A stretch of 64,000 nucleotides of DNA from Sporodiniella umbellata (lineage: Eukaryota; Mucoromycota; Mucoromycetes; Mucorales; Rhizopodaceae): assembly GCA_025677835.1 (NCBI GenBank), contig JAIXMR010000039.1:124001-188000 (forward strand). Reading direction: 5' to 3'. Below the pieces are notes generated by a model. That model was not told the DNA's origin. It was given only the letters and a program-made list of their open reading frames with translations, and ran no database searches. This document shows, piece after piece, positions 24,123 to 35,931 of the stretch. Numbering within the stretch: position 1 is the stretch's first letter; the number at the start of each line of letters is the position of its first letter. A program made the translations under genes and the position numbers.

Positions 24123-24363
24123 TGTATCTACACACGTGAAATTGGATAAAATATTCCCAAACAAAAAAGAAAGAAAAGGTTGTCCAATTGCACCTGAACG
24201 GTCGTTGAAATGCATGTTGCGCTGAGTCATTCGAATTCTCCTCCCCCTTTTTTTTTTTTTTAAGTCTTTGTCATCCAAGATCAAGAATACTAACTGACCA
24301 GCTAGTCCCTTTGTTTTATTACTTCCTTTTTGAATTATAGAAAAGAAAAGAGACGGGAATCCG

Positions 24364-25578
24364 TCATTGTGCAAGTAGGCTCAAAGTTAGTTCATATGCA
24401 TAGAAAGTGACGGCATTCACCGGGAATGCTCTTAAAAGTGTTGGCCACAGGCCTCTAAAAAACACATGTATGCCTTCCGCTCGATAAGAGCGAACGATAC
24501 AGTCTTTGATGGATGTATAGGGTCGAATGGTAGTTAAAAGCGACCTTGACTCTTGTACGCCTTGGCGCTGCATTTGTAAACGAGATTTGATAACGTCAAT
24601 AGGATAAATAGAGGCCCAGGACAGTGTGCCAGCCATTCCTCCAGCCAAAAGTAATTTCCAAGCCTCTGCATCGTTTGGACTGACTTCCAATAGCCTTTTG
24701 AACCCTTCATAAGCCAAAAAATAAATACCATAACTTGGGGAATCTCGGATCATGGTGACCAGACCACCTTGGTAGAATCCTAAGTGATATCTACATCAGC
24801 ATGCCTACGTTTTGTTGCATGGCTTTATAAATAGGTACCTTTGACTCCGCTCAATTTGTATACCTCTTTTGCAACCTGTATACTGCCTTTTGGGATGGTT
24901 GACATCTGTGCTTTGATTTTCACGAGATCTGAAGGGGTCGAGAACAGGAAGCAAGTGAAACCAGCTCCAGCTCCAGCAACATAAACCTGCGACAGGCTAG
25001 GTTCTCCAGAGTCTTCTAATGAACGAAGGATAGTTCCATAAGAGACAAACAATATAGCATTTAACCCTGCTAATCCGACAATTGGGGATAGTACTCCTTT
25101 GAACATGGATCCTATCTAGATCAGCCTGAGATTTCTTTTTTTTTTTTTTTGGTGGCCAAAAGGGAGGGGAGAAATACCCGTTTTTTTGAATTTATTCTCT
25201 TACCCCTTCAACCTTCACCATATGTTTGAATGTGTCCCATGAGCCTCTTGGGGGTTTTGTATCATCGGCAAGAGGTGCTTGAAGTCTTGCCTTTTTTTTT
25301 AAAAAAAAAAAAAAAAAATAGCTTGTATAAGTTGAGATGATCCTTATTCGTCACTATACCTTCAACACATCCAAAGGACTTCCCACAATAATTCCTGCAG
25401 CACCGCTTATCCAACCTGTAGTGATTGGTGATTATCTTTCAAAAAAAAAAGTGCCTATGAGTTGTCTAGTTAACCTACCTGCGATAAAATCGTTAAAACT
25501 ATCAGCTGTTTAGTAGCAATGTTTAGTCTCTTGTACGATTGTATATGTTTATGTCTTTCTTTTTTGACTGTTACCCAT
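24364..25578 (-). CDS. Mitochondrial carrier family protein (SLC25, carnitine/amino-acid group)
   Basis: Six exons: 25575-25578 (only ATGG), 25479-25505, 25360-25415, 25204-25290, 24839-25115 and 24364-24779 (288 residues). There are three tandem carrier repeats with signature motifs PLDVLKARLQ, TPSDLVKIKAQ and YPIDVIKSRLQ, each ending in a G-rich helix (GSMFKGVLSP, GFYQGGLVTMIRD, VFFRGLWPTLLRA). The overall look (GIIVGSPLDVLKARLQ, VTMIRDSPSYGIYFLAYE) is closest to the carnitine/acylcarnitine and basic amino acid carriers of the mitochondrial inner membrane. The exact substrate cannot be read from sequence alone. The 4-nt first exon gives a perfect family N-terminus (MADSFNDFIAGWISG...). Confidence 0.85.
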
Positions 25579-25926
25579 TGAGTTTATAGGATTGATTGAA
25601 AGAAATATCAAAGAAAAAAAAAAAAAAAAAAAAAAGGGCTCATTAAAAGCTCATCTCATCTCTTTATAAAATTCTAGTAGTTCCGCTTGAAAACATTTAC
25701 TGATTTAGTTTTGCAAGTTCCTAGAGTAGGTATGTAATACACCAATGACAATTGCCAATTATAGACGTAGGTGGCAAATCATGTAGAAGTAGCTATGAAG
25801 GTGTAGATCGTTAGGGATCCATAGATAGATGTGTGTTTTTTTCTTTCTTTTTGTTTTTTCGCATCTCGTTTTATTTGTGTAAATGGATTGGGATGATAAT
25901 GAGTTAGAGGAGGAGGAGGGGATAAA

Positions 25927-26745
25927 TTAAGCATCCTTGACCTTCTTGGTACCACGGAGGAGACCAGTACGACGGGCAGCAATCAAACCAACCTTTTGAC
26001 CAGCAGGAGAGTCACGAGCCATGGTAGAAGCCTTACCAATGTGTTGATGGTTACCACCACCGTGAGGGTGATCTACGGGGTTCATGGCAACACCACGAGT
26101 CTTGGGCCAGCTGTTACGCTTGACTCTGTACTTGTGGAAAGCACGACCAGCCTTCAAGAGGGGCTTATCGATACGTCCACCACCAGCAACAATACCAACG
26201 ACGGCACGAGAGGTAGAGGGGATGACCTTCTTGGAACCAGAGGGAAGACGAATACGGGTCTTACCATCATCACCGTGACCGATAATGGTAGCATAGTTAC
26301 CCGAAGTACGGGCGATAGCTCCACGATCACCAACCTTTTCTTCAACGTTACAGATTACGGTACCTTCAGGCATAGAAGCCAAGGGCATCACGTTACCGAT
26401 GTTCAAAGAAGCCTTCTTACCAGCATAGATGAATTGACCAGTGTACATACCTTCGGTGGCAATGAAGGTTTCAGTACGGAGCTTGTACCTAAAAACATCA
26501 ACTTTAGTTATCTCAGTCTATGCAAACCAAAAAAAGCTTTACTTGTAAGGGTCGCGGAAAACAACCTTGGCAAGAGGAGCACCTCTTCCGGGGTCGTGGA
26601 TGATCTCCTTGACGATACCACGAACATAACCGTGACGTTCAGCAAAGTCGAAAACTCTCAACTTGGCAGCACCTTTACGGCCAACAGTGTGGGATTTGAA
26701 GATGGATCCAGCACCTTTTCTTTGAGCACGAATGACACGACCCAT
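25927..26745 (-). CDS. RPL2: 60S ribosomal protein uL2 (RPL2/RPL8)
   Basis: Two exons: 26543-26745 and 25927-26488 (254 residues, the universal length). It begins [16 protein letters not shown] and carries the invariant [17 protein letters not shown] loop, whose histidine lies near the peptidyl-transferase centre. It is a core 60S protein contacting 28S rRNA. Codon usage is strongly biased toward C-ending codons (AAG, GGT, ACC), unlike most neighbours, as expected of a highly expressed gene. Confidence 0.98.
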
Positions 26746-27756
26746 AGCTGTTGAAACGTAATCAAAGCAATGTAAATAGGAATTGGATCAACAGTGGTTG
26801 GAAATGAAAAAAAGTTGGATTTCATAATGTTGAACATGGTTGATACAAATGAGGGTTGGAGGTATGTAAATAGATATAAATAGATATATATAAAATAGAG
26901 GTGGATATGCGTTAGACAATCATGTTTCTTATTCATCTTTATGGGATTGTCGAGTTGAGGATGGATGAATCCAACATCTTTGACTGGCTTCCACCTCTTC
27001 TCACACCCAATGGTATACTTGCCTTAAGTATGAAAAAAGAGGAAGATTGATTATGGTGTTGGCAGTCGATAATATTCTCAGAGGCAAGCGAGGCGCTGTC
27101 GAAGAACAGGTCCGGTCCGGAACTTTAAAGACTGGATCGCTCTTGAGCTGTGCTTTGACCTTGGGAGAAAACCAATGGATTAGACCCAAGGCTTTTGATG
27201 GTTCAGTCTAGATGGGTTACCGATTCCTAACCGCGAATATTTTCAATCTATAGACTGAACTTGTTGCGTCTTATTTTGCAATGGTGTGTATATCAACCGA
27301 CCGATGGAGTACTAGGTTAAATATAGAAGTTTTACTAGAACCAATGAATTTCAAAAGATCTGATCTACCCATGAGGGGGCTTGTATCGATCATCAAGTGA
27401 TATTCAGGGAGAGAAAAGGTCTTTGAGCAAGCCCATTCCTTTGTTTAGAGTGACAGGGAATGTGTATGGACAGGTCGAATTGAGCCAAACAATAAGAAAA
27501 AACTCGAAAATGGGGCAAAGACACTACTCATTCTAATTGTATTTAAATGGAAAATTTAATTTTAGTTCCTGAGTTTTGGTACGACTGCCAGTAAAAAAGA
27601 AATTAAGGATTTTTGTGGAAAAAAAAAAAAAAAAAAAGTAGTAGTTGAATGTATTAGAGTCCTTTTGGGGATGCTTGCAATTATTGTTATAGATGGGCGT
27701 GTGTGGATGTGAGTATAGATATGTATAAGTTAGGGGTTCTTGGGGAACACACACTT
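26746..27756. other. Intergenic, includes uL2 promoter; nothing further seen
   Basis: About 1 kb between the uL2 start and the CYSTM gene stop. It holds repeated TAAATAGATAT motifs around 26,866-26,905. A 62-codon frame at 27001-27189 has no protein-like features. I see no gene. Confidence 0.6.
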
Positions 27757-28051
27757 CTAAGTACATTCTTCCAATAGACAACAACACAGCATACCAGCCA
27801 TACAGGCAGTACAGCAGCTATCATCGCGCTTCTGGGGTTGTTGTTGAACGAGAATGGTCTGAGGAGGGGGGCTAATAGAAATGTCAGTTTTAGGATCACT
27901 CTTTCCAAGAAGCTAGATCTTACGCAGGTTGATAGTAACCGCCTTGTTGCTGAGGAGGAGGGTAGTAACCTTGCTGTTGTTGTGGAGGATAATAGCCTTG
28001 TTGGGGAGGTTGGTTCCCGTAATAGCCAGCGTTTTGAGGAGTGTAGGACAT
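27757..28051 (-). CDS. CYSTM-family cysteine-rich membrane-associated protein
   Basis: Two exons: 27924-28051 and 27757-27871 (80 residues). The first exon encodes a Gln/Gly/Tyr/Pro-rich N-terminus (repeats of GYYPPQQ). The second encodes the cysteine-rich module DDSCCTACMAGMLCCCLLEE at the very C-terminus, the defining feature of CYSTM proteins. These are small eukaryotic proteins thought to sit in or on the plasma membrane and linked to stress tolerance. Unspliced, the first exon runs into a stop one codon later, so splicing is needed for the CYSTM module. Confidence 0.8.
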
Positions 28052-28458
28052 TAAGCTTTTTTTTTTATAAAAATAAAAGAGAAAAAAAGGAAAAAGTTTT
28101 CTTTGGCTTTATTTAAATAGGAGTGCAAATGCCTAATTAAGTGCGACATACAGCTTGTCCAAGAGGGTCGATTCTTTACTGCGAGGGATAAGCTCTAGGG
28201 AGCCAAGCAAAAGTTTACTTTTGAGGGGAGAAAAAAAAATTAGGCTTGGTTCACTTCATCAAACGGCTTTCTGGTTTGGTCTTTTCAGCTGTCACAATTA
28301 ATTTATAGTGGGCTCTCCTAGGCGTTTCCATCAAGGCGTTGCTCGTTGGAAAAAAAAAAAAAAAATTTGAGCCGCAGCAAAACTTGCCTTCTGAGTATAA
28401 AATTACTCTATTTTTTACAATAATTTTTTTTTTTTCTTAAAACTTTTTTTAGCCTGAA

Positions 28459-29791
28459 ATGTTGGAAAAAAACACCTGTACAGCGCTTGATTGTAAGAAT
28501 GAAGCCAACCTTCAATGCCCCACTTGTATCAAATTAAACAAGACAAAGGACTCTTTCTTTTGTTCTCAAGATTGTTTCAAGAAAACTTGGGTAATTAAGT
28601 TCGATTCTTGAGGCATTCACCGTTTTAGATTCTTTTTCTAATGCTTACATAGGGTGTACATAAAGCAAACCACGGAAACCATAAAGGTAAAAGGCCCTTT
28701 TGTTTTTTTCCTTGAAGAAAAAATCAATATGTCAGAACAAAAGCATTGACAATAAATACAACCAAAGGACCCTATGACCCTTTTAAGACCTTCAAATATG
28801 CCGGTTCTTTGCGCGCTGTTTATCCCCTTTCACCCAGACGCCAAGTGCCTCAAGAAATTCAACGACCCGACTATCATGAAACAGGTAAAGAAAGAGAAAT
28901 AAAAGCTTAAAAAACTAAAAAAATATATAATAAAGGCATCCCCAAATCTGAGTTTATGACCAGAAGCTCTGAAATCAAAGTTTTAACCCCCGAAGAAGTG
29001 GAAGGCGTAAAGAAGGCTTGTCAGGTACTCAAAACAGTGGCCCAAAAAAAAAAAAAAACTTATAAAACGCGTTTCTAGATTACCAGAGAAGTACTTGATA
29101 TTGCCGGACAATCGATTCGCGTAGGCATGACCACAGACGAGATTGACCGTATTGTCCATGAAGCGACGATTGAGCGTGGAGCTTATCCTTCCCCTTTGAA
29201 TTACAACTATTTCCCAAAGTCTTGTTGCACGTAAAGTAACCTCTTTTTTTGTTTTTGTTTTGCTTACCCCCCCCCTCCGCCTCCTTTATTTTTCTTATCT
29301 TTTTTTTTTTTTTTTTGGCTTGATAGGTCGCTAAATGAAGGTATAAGAAAAACCATAGATATTTTTTGGGGAATAATGACTCTAACGCGTTTTTAATAGT
29401 TATCTGCCACGGTATTCCAGACCAACGTCCTCTTGTGGATGGGGATATTCTTAACCTCGATATCAGTTGTTTCTACAACGGCTTTCACGGTGACGCAAAT
29501 GCCACTTATCCTGTAGGACAAGTCGATGCCGCTGGTTTAAAGCTGATTCAAGTTACTCGGGAATGCTTGGAATTAGCTATTGCTGCAGGTAAAATCTATA
29601 AATATACACACGTACCTGAACATGCTGTCTAGTCAAACCTGGTGTCAGATACCGCGATTTCGGCAAGATTATTGAAGACCATGCCACTCAACATGGTTTC
29701 TCCGTTGTCCGTGCTTTCTGTGGGCACGGTATTAATCAACTTTTCCATACATCACCCAACGTACCTCATTATGCTAGTAAAATATCTCTCC

Positions 29792-29824
<33 letters not shown>

Positions 29825-30145
29825 TGTGTTTTAGGCTCATAAGCTTTTTTTGCTTTGCTTTTCCCACGTACTAAACGGTTACTGTTTTTAGACAATAAGG
29901 CGATTGGTGTTGTGAAGCCAGGTCACATCTTTACTATCGAACCAATGATTTGTGAAGGCGTGCATCAAGAATTGATGTGGTAACACTAGAGAGCTTGAGT
30001 TTAATCTGCCCGTTTACTGACGTCTTTTTTTTTTTTTTTTTTTAGGCCTGATGGATGGACTGCCACTACAAAAGATGGAAAACGCTCAGCCCAGTTTGAG
30101 CATACACTTCTGGTGACTGAAACAGGGGTAGAAATCATTACTTAA
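28459..30145 (+). CDS. MAP1: Methionine aminopeptidase 1
   Basis: Ten exons: 28459-28590, 28653-28686, 28744-28884, 28936-29024, 29079-29230, 29327-29340 (14 nt), 29400-29588, 29633-29776, 29892-29979 and 30046-30145 (360 residues). The N-terminal zinc-finger region ([24 protein letters not shown]) is the ribosome-associated MYND-like part specific to type 1 eukaryotic enzymes. The catalytic pita-bread domain has the metal ligands in [20 protein letters not shown] (two Asp), [10 protein letters not shown] (His), [10 protein letters not shown] (Glu) and [12 protein letters not shown] (Glu). It removes initiator methionine co-translationally in the cytosol. Confidence 0.95.
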
Positions 30146-30632
30146 TAAAAAACCACGCGAAAAAAAAAAAAAAAAAGAGAGAAAACGACTTAAGCTTTAT
30201 GCAAACAAAATGCCAAACGTGTTTTTCTTACGTGAAATTTTACTTTTTTTTTTTTTTTTTTTTTTTACACGGGAAATTGATATCCTAACGCCCATCAGCA
30301 CAACAAGGTTTATAGAAAAAACAGAAAACATCAAACTTTTGAAGTGTGAAATTTAGGACAGTGACGGAATGGAAGACTAAAAAGGCTAAATCGTCTGTAT
30401 TTCACTCGACTACTTTAAAGCATGTGAAACAGACCCGTTCTTGAGAAGTGTGTCTATAGAATTGACGTAAGGGTATAGACTTGGCTAGTGAAGATAGGCT
30501 TGTACCTCGATCGGAGAATCCATTACGGCAGATAAATCAAAAAAGGAAACCTCAAGAAGATATAAAAAGCAACCCTCTTTTTCTATTTCTTTTTTTTTTT
30601 TTTTTTTTATAAATCCATTCATATTATTAAAC
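30146..30632. other. Intergenic/promoter with poly(A) and poly(T) tracts
   Basis: T-runs at 30,243-30,266 and 30,591-30,608; the second lies about 25 bp before the CipC-like start codon. No gene seen. Confidence 0.6.
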
Positions 30633-30950
30633 ATGTCTAACCACGAAGAAGCTTACAGACAAATCGAAAACGACGAAAACAAGGCCAACTGGACCCATGA
30701 ACTCCTTGCTGCTGCTGGTGGTTTCGCTGCCATGCGTGCTTACAATAAGAAGCAAGAAGAAGAAGGTGTCAACCCCGAAAACGACCACCACACTGCCAAG
30801 CAATTGCTCGCTGCTTTGGCTGCTGCCTCTGTTGACCACATGGCCGAAACCAAGGGTATGGACTGGGTTGACCGCCACAAGGCCAAGAAGCACGCTGAAG
30901 AAGAAGCTCAAAAGCTCTATGCTGAACAAACCGGTTACAAGTTTGATTAA
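30633..30950 (+). CDS. CipC-like small protein
   Basis: Intronless, 105 residues, with highly biased codons (AAG, GCT, CTC), implying strong expression. The sequence is polar and alpha-helical with the family hallmarks EEAYRQIE, WTHELLAAAGGFAAMRAYNK, HHTAKQLLAALAAASVDHMA and WVDRHKAKKHAEEEAQKLY. Fungal CipC proteins are named after a concanamycin-induced protein of Aspergillus and are up-regulated in stress or growth transitions; their biochemical role is unknown. The poly(T) tract immediately upstream may act as a poly(dA:dT) promoter element. Confidence 0.85.
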   Translation: MSNHEEAYRQIENDENKANWTHELLAAAGGFAAMRAYNKKQEEEGVNPENDHHTAKQLLAALAAASVDHMAETKGMDWVDRHKAKKHAEEEAQKLYAEQTGYKFD

Positions 30951-31271
30951 ATTCAATCCAAAACCACACAACAAAAATCAAGCAAAAATGCTTATTGTAT
31001 AAAAAAAAAAACAACAAAAACCCAAAAAATAAAATTCATATCCTCTCTATGTGATGATATGTTCTATACATAAACATGCCATCGTCTCTTTTAACGACGC
31101 GTCTTTCTTTTACAGACAAGTCCATGGATTTTAACAGGTTTAGGTAGACGTGTCTATCGGAGTTAAACTAACGTGACTACGAATCGCTTGTCAACCCCCC
31201 AAAAAAAAGAGCTGTTTTTTTTTTTTTTTTTTTTTGCTTGCTTGTTTTTTTTTTTTAAAGGGTGTGAAATT

Positions 31272-32821
31272 ATGCAGATGCTTACCATGTCCAAAAGGAG
31301 TTTATTTACCTCCACTGTACGTCTAGCGAAAAAGAAAAAGGAAATTGTACAAGAAAAGGTGATTTTAGGCCGACCTTCCAATAATCTTCGTATGGGTATT
31401 GTTGGGCTTCCCAACATTGGGTAAAGAAAGAAAGAGATAGGCTATAGAAAGTTTGTTTTTACTCTTTATGATAGAAAGTCTTCTTTGTTCAACACGTTAA
31501 CCAACAGCAGTGTACCTGCAGAGAATTATCCGTTTTGTACCATTGACCCTTCTGAAGCCAGAGTGGAGGTGCCTGACGATCGATTTCAATGGTTAGTAGA
31601 ACACTATCAACCCAAAAAGATCACACCCGCCCATGTAAGTCGACAGTCACAAGCATCGACTTTTTACCTAATGACTTTCTGTGTTGACAGTTGACCGTAG
31701 TAGATATTGCAGGACTAGTGAAAGGAGCATCTCAAGGTGCAGGGTTAGGCAATGCGTTTCTGTCCAATGTGGCCTCAGTAGATGCCATCTATCATCTGGT
31801 CAGAGCATTTGAGGAAGAAAACGTGACGCATGTGGAAGACACAGTGAATCCAGTGAGAGATCTCGAGATTATTCAAAACGAATTAAGAATCAAGGACGAA
31901 GAAATGCTCGAACGCCATCTAGGCGATCTCGCCCGACAGGCCTCTCGTGAGAGCAATAAAAAAGTGGTGGGGCTGTCTAAACGGGAAGAGATGAGTCTGG
32001 TAGAAAACGTGGCTAATTTTATGGCTCAAGGAAAGGATGTGAGAAAGGGGGAATGGGATATGCAAGAAGCCAACGTGATCAATTCACTTCACTTGCTGAC
32101 AGCGAAACCAATGATTTATCTTTGTAATATGAGTGAAGAAGATATGGAAAGTCAAGAGAATCGATGGTAAAGAACATGGGTAGACAAAACACTAGAACCT
32201 TTTTTTTTTTTTTTTTTTTTAAAAGGTTGCCTGAGATTACAAGGTGGGTTGAAGAAAACAACAAAGGAGATCTTATCATGCCTTTGTCCGTACCATTGGA
32301 AGCCCAATTAGCTACTGACCCAGCAAGCTCACATTTAGAATCACAATTGCCCAAGCTTATTCTGGCTGGATACCAAGCACTTGACCTTATCCATTACTTT
32401 ACCAGCGGACCTGAGGAAGTGAGAGCATGGACAGTGAGAGTAAGAAAAAAAAAAAAAAAAAACACACAGCGATAGATCCTGTTTCTAAAGCGTTCGTGGT
32501 TAGAATAACTCAAAAGCGCCTCAAGCTGCAGGTGTTATTCAGTAAGGATTACCCCCTTCCCAAAAATAGATTCTAAAGTGGCATCCTATTTCTTAGCACT
32601 GATTTTGAAAGAGGCTTTATTGCTGCGGATATTATGAAAATAAGCGATTTGCAGCAGTTGGGATCTGAAGCGATGGTTCGATCTGCAGGCAAATACTATC
32701 AGAAAGGAAAAGAGTATGTGATGGAAGATGGAGACATTGCCCATTTTAAGGTAAGCAAAGCTGACCTCCCGATTTCGCGCTTTTATTGACCCCGCCTTAT
32801 TAGTTCAATTGTAAAAGATAA
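31272..32821 (+). CDS. OLA1/YchF-family P-loop NTPase, probably mitochondrial
   Basis: Seven exons: 31272-31420, 31475-31634, 31691-32166, 32226-32439, 32504-32541, 32597-32750 and 32804-32821 (402 residues). G1 is GLPNIGKSS, G3 is DIAGLVKGA, and the divergent G4 is NMSE instead of NKxD, characteristic of the family that prefers ATP. The C-terminal TGS-like part contains APQAAGVIHTDFERGFIAAD and ends FKFNCKR. Unlike canonical cytosolic OLA1, it has an N-terminal extension rich in basic residues and Ser/Thr (MSKRSLFTSTVRLAKKKK), suggesting mitochondrial targeting. Met codons at 31278 or 31287 could also be the start. Confidence 0.9.
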
Positions 32822-33592
32822 GCCCAACACTGCATTCCTATTACTAACTTGTTAAAATAGTAACCACCAAAAGAAAATAATTCAGGAGAAAACGAGGAAA
32901 GGGAGAGGTGGTCTCACAAAGGGGTGGGGGACGAGAGATTTAGAAACAAGCAAAGAGAGAATTGAATAAAAAGTCACCCTCTTTTTTTGATGTATTTATA
33001 TTTATACGTAGTTTCTTTGACCCATCCAAAAAAAAAAAAAAAAAAAAAAAAAAGAGGGTGTGTGTGTGTATACACACACACACATACACACATACAAAGC
33101 AAGGGGTGGGAAGAAGAGGTGAAAAAAGAAAGACTTTTGACGTTTTCACTGGTCCTTTATATATTTGTGTCAAGCAACTGCTTTTTACCCAAGCACAGAG
33201 AGGATCCTCACTCAAAGGAAGGCTACACAGAAAAAGTGATTCAGAAAACGATTTGCTGTGAAAGGGTCTTGTGATGGAGTTTTAGACCCGGAAAGAGCAC
33301 CGTAGACTGTATTTATTTGAGATTCCACTGTAAAAGTCAAACGGACGCCAGGCTTACCAAGAGATACTCCATGGACGCTTTTCTTTTTACGTGTATTTTG
33401 TAAACTAAAAGTGGTGTCAAAGTTGTCAGTAGAATCTCTGTTCAGGAAACGAGGCACAAAGTCAAGGGATGTGATACCCGAAGCACTTTCGTTCTTTTAA
33501 AGAGGAAATCTGCTTGTATCACCCATCAACAGTTTTGATTGCCCAAAAGAAACAAAGAAAACGAAAAGAAAAAACAGATTCATTGAGTAAAA

Positions 33593-33631
<39 letters not shown>

Positions 33632-33775
33632 CAAAGGGAATAACAAACAAGTTCTGGCGTCTTTCTTTGACTTTTGGAGTACATCAGCCTACATCTCTTT
33701 TAGGCTCTTTCTGGTGGCAATTTTCTTTTTTGGTTTTTTTGCTTTTTTTAGTTTTTCTTCTTTTTTTTCTTTTTT

Positions 33776-33809
<34 letters not shown>

Positions 33810-33968
33810 TTTTTTCCCTTTTTTTTTTATATTTTTCTTATTTTTTGAACAAAACTTTGATTTTGTATATCAAAAAAAAAAAAAAGATTGCTGGTTTTTT
33901 TTTTTTTTTTTTTTTTTTCCTTGACAAAAACAACAACTTGAAAGAGAGAGTGTTGTTTCACAACACTT
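32822..33968. other. Intergenic, with a coding-like minus-strand stretch
   Basis: Contains poly(A) at 33,028-33,053, a TG/CA repeat at 33,059-33,097, (GA)n at 33,601-33,627 and long poly(T) at 33,778-33,806 and 33,895-33,918. Minus 33,493-33,212 is an open frame beginning after acceptor-like TTTAAAAG (NESASGITSLDFVPRF..., VHGVSLGKPGVRLTFTVES, INTVYGALSG). With a GTCTAA...TGTAG intron (33,287-33,223) it continues as LPLSEDPLCAWVKSSCLTQ to at least 33,100. I could not find its start or family, so no gene is called. Confidence 0.4.
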
Positions 33969-35600
33969 ATGAAGATGAGTACGTCACCCACACTGTTTAA
34001 TACATCGGGTTCATCAGCAGCTACGATGTTGGCTACACCTGTTCATAAAGGCAAAGAAAACAATAAAAAGTTACGGAACAAGAATGCAATCAAGAACAAC
34101 ACCACCTGTAAAAGGGTAAAGAAAAAGAAGCCAAAAAAAAAAAAAAAAAAAAAAAAAAAACTAAATTTATTTATGAGATTATTTATTTATTTTAAAAACA
34201 AAATTCTTGTTGTTTTTGTATTGTTTTTGTATTGTTTTTGTGTTGTTTTATATGTTATTTCTTGAATTTTCCAGGCACCGTGGCGTATACCAGGCAACTA
34301 TGAGATACCCGATATAATTAAAGAGGCATGGGAGAAAAACAAAGATCGAATAATGAACACTAGCCAGCATCATCCACAGCATAACATTCACCACCACACT
34401 AATAATAATATACCACAGAAAACACAATTAGACAGCAAATCATTCAAGCACCCAAAGGTAATCCTCTCCCCTCCCCCCTGTACTGACGATGACTGATCAT
34501 GTTGTTTAGCGTTGGATCCCAGTAGGAAAGCCAGTGGATATCCTACCCCTACCGCCACCTATCATCAAAGTCAAACGTAAATTACATGCTGAGTTTGATG
34601 CCAAACTTCGGAAAGTACTTGCCGGTACAAAGATTATGGATGTTAACCCCAAAGAACAATTTGAAGGGCTTCGCAAAGTGGGCAGCGGGTAAATAGGCCA
34701 TCAGGACAGTGCTTTCATACTTATTCTATGACTGTTAGAGCCAACGGTGCGGTGGTACGAGCTGTAAAACGACATTCAAAAGTTCAAGTGGCTATTAAAC
34801 GTTGTTATATTGAGGATCAAGATACCCCTCATCATGCCTATATCTTGCGAGAATTACGTATCATGGGCTGTCTCAGCCATCCGAACTTGATCCAACTAAG
34901 AGAAGCCTGTCTATGGGATGATTATCTCTGGATGTGTATGGAGCTCTTGACTTGTTCTGTCTTTAACTTGTTGTTCAATACGACCTCGGGTCTCTCTGAG
35001 GGACATACCATCCGTATCGCCCGTGAGGTAAACCCCGCCCTGTTATTTCTTACCTCTCACCTCTCTTAGTGTCTTGAAGGCCTGGTCTACCTTCATTCCA
35101 AAAACTACATGCACAGAGACATCAAGTGTGAAAACATTCTCTTGGGTAGAAATGGCCAGGTCAAATTAGGTAAAACCCCTCACCCTTTTGTTTTGTTTTT
35201 AAGCTTATCCCCCCCCCCTCCCTAGCTGATTTTGGTTTGGCCAGTCCTCTGAACAAGACCAACACGAATCGATTGGGTACAGCCAAGGTAAGAAAGTAAA
35301 AAGCCAACTCTCTCTGACTTGTTCTTTAGTGGATGGCGCCTGAGGTGGTATCCGAAAGTCCCTATAAAGAAAACGTCGATGTTTGGTCTTTGGCCATCAC
35401 CATGATCGAAATGATGGATCGCGTCCCTCCACTCTATTACCTTGAGAACAACCAAGACATTTACGCTGAAATCCTCTATGGCGATCCTCCCAAATTCCAC
35501 TTTTCTGTGCCTTCTCCCGCCATGCATGAGCTCGTTAGTTCCATGTTGACTCACAACGGATTATCCCGCCCCGGAGCGAAAGCCGTCTTGAAGGTAATAC

Positions 35601-35632
<32 letters not shown>

Positions 35633-35757
35633 GTGTTTTTCTAATCATTCTTGGACAGAGAATTAATCATGAAATCAATGAAAACATACTCGAGTGCAGC
35701 AAACAAAAAGAACTCTCTTTCCTTGTCCGTCAAGTCTTTCCTGACGCTACCGATTAA
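33969..35757 (+). CDS. STE20/PAK-like serine/threonine protein kinase
   Basis: Eight exons: 33969-34115, 34275-34457, 34510-34688, 34739-35027, 35070-35169, 35226-35287, 35330-35593 and 35659-35757 (440 residues). The kinase domain starts near residue 165: glycine loop VGSGANGAVV, catalytic lysine VAIK, C-helix Glu in [21 protein letters not shown], and WMAPEVV. All residues needed for activity are present. The STE20/PAK relationship is inferred from [31 protein letters not shown] and [12 protein letters not shown]. The usual GTPYWMAPE is GTAKWMAPE here, and I see no CRIB GTPase-binding motif in the His/Asn/Lys-rich N-terminus. It may act in a MAPK or polarity pathway without Cdc42 control. 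Confidence 0.85.
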
Positions 35758-35888
35758 ACCACTTTAACAAAATCAAAGTAGACTGTATTTGTTTTAAAAG
35801 AGGTTTGCCACACACTTCTTACGATGACTTCAAAGTTTTCTTGTTTTTTTTTTTTTTTTTTGATTTTTCAATGTGTGTAGCTTTATAG

Positions 35889-35920
<32 letters not shown>

Positions 35921-35931
35921 CCATCTTCTTT

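Noticed and set aside
25996..26754. 252-codon plus-strand ORF opposite uL2
   Set aside because: Antisense shadow of the ribosomal protein gene caused by its biased codon usage.
30627..30974. 115-codon ORF opposite the CipC-like gene
   Set aside because: Antisense shadow of a codon-biased gene.
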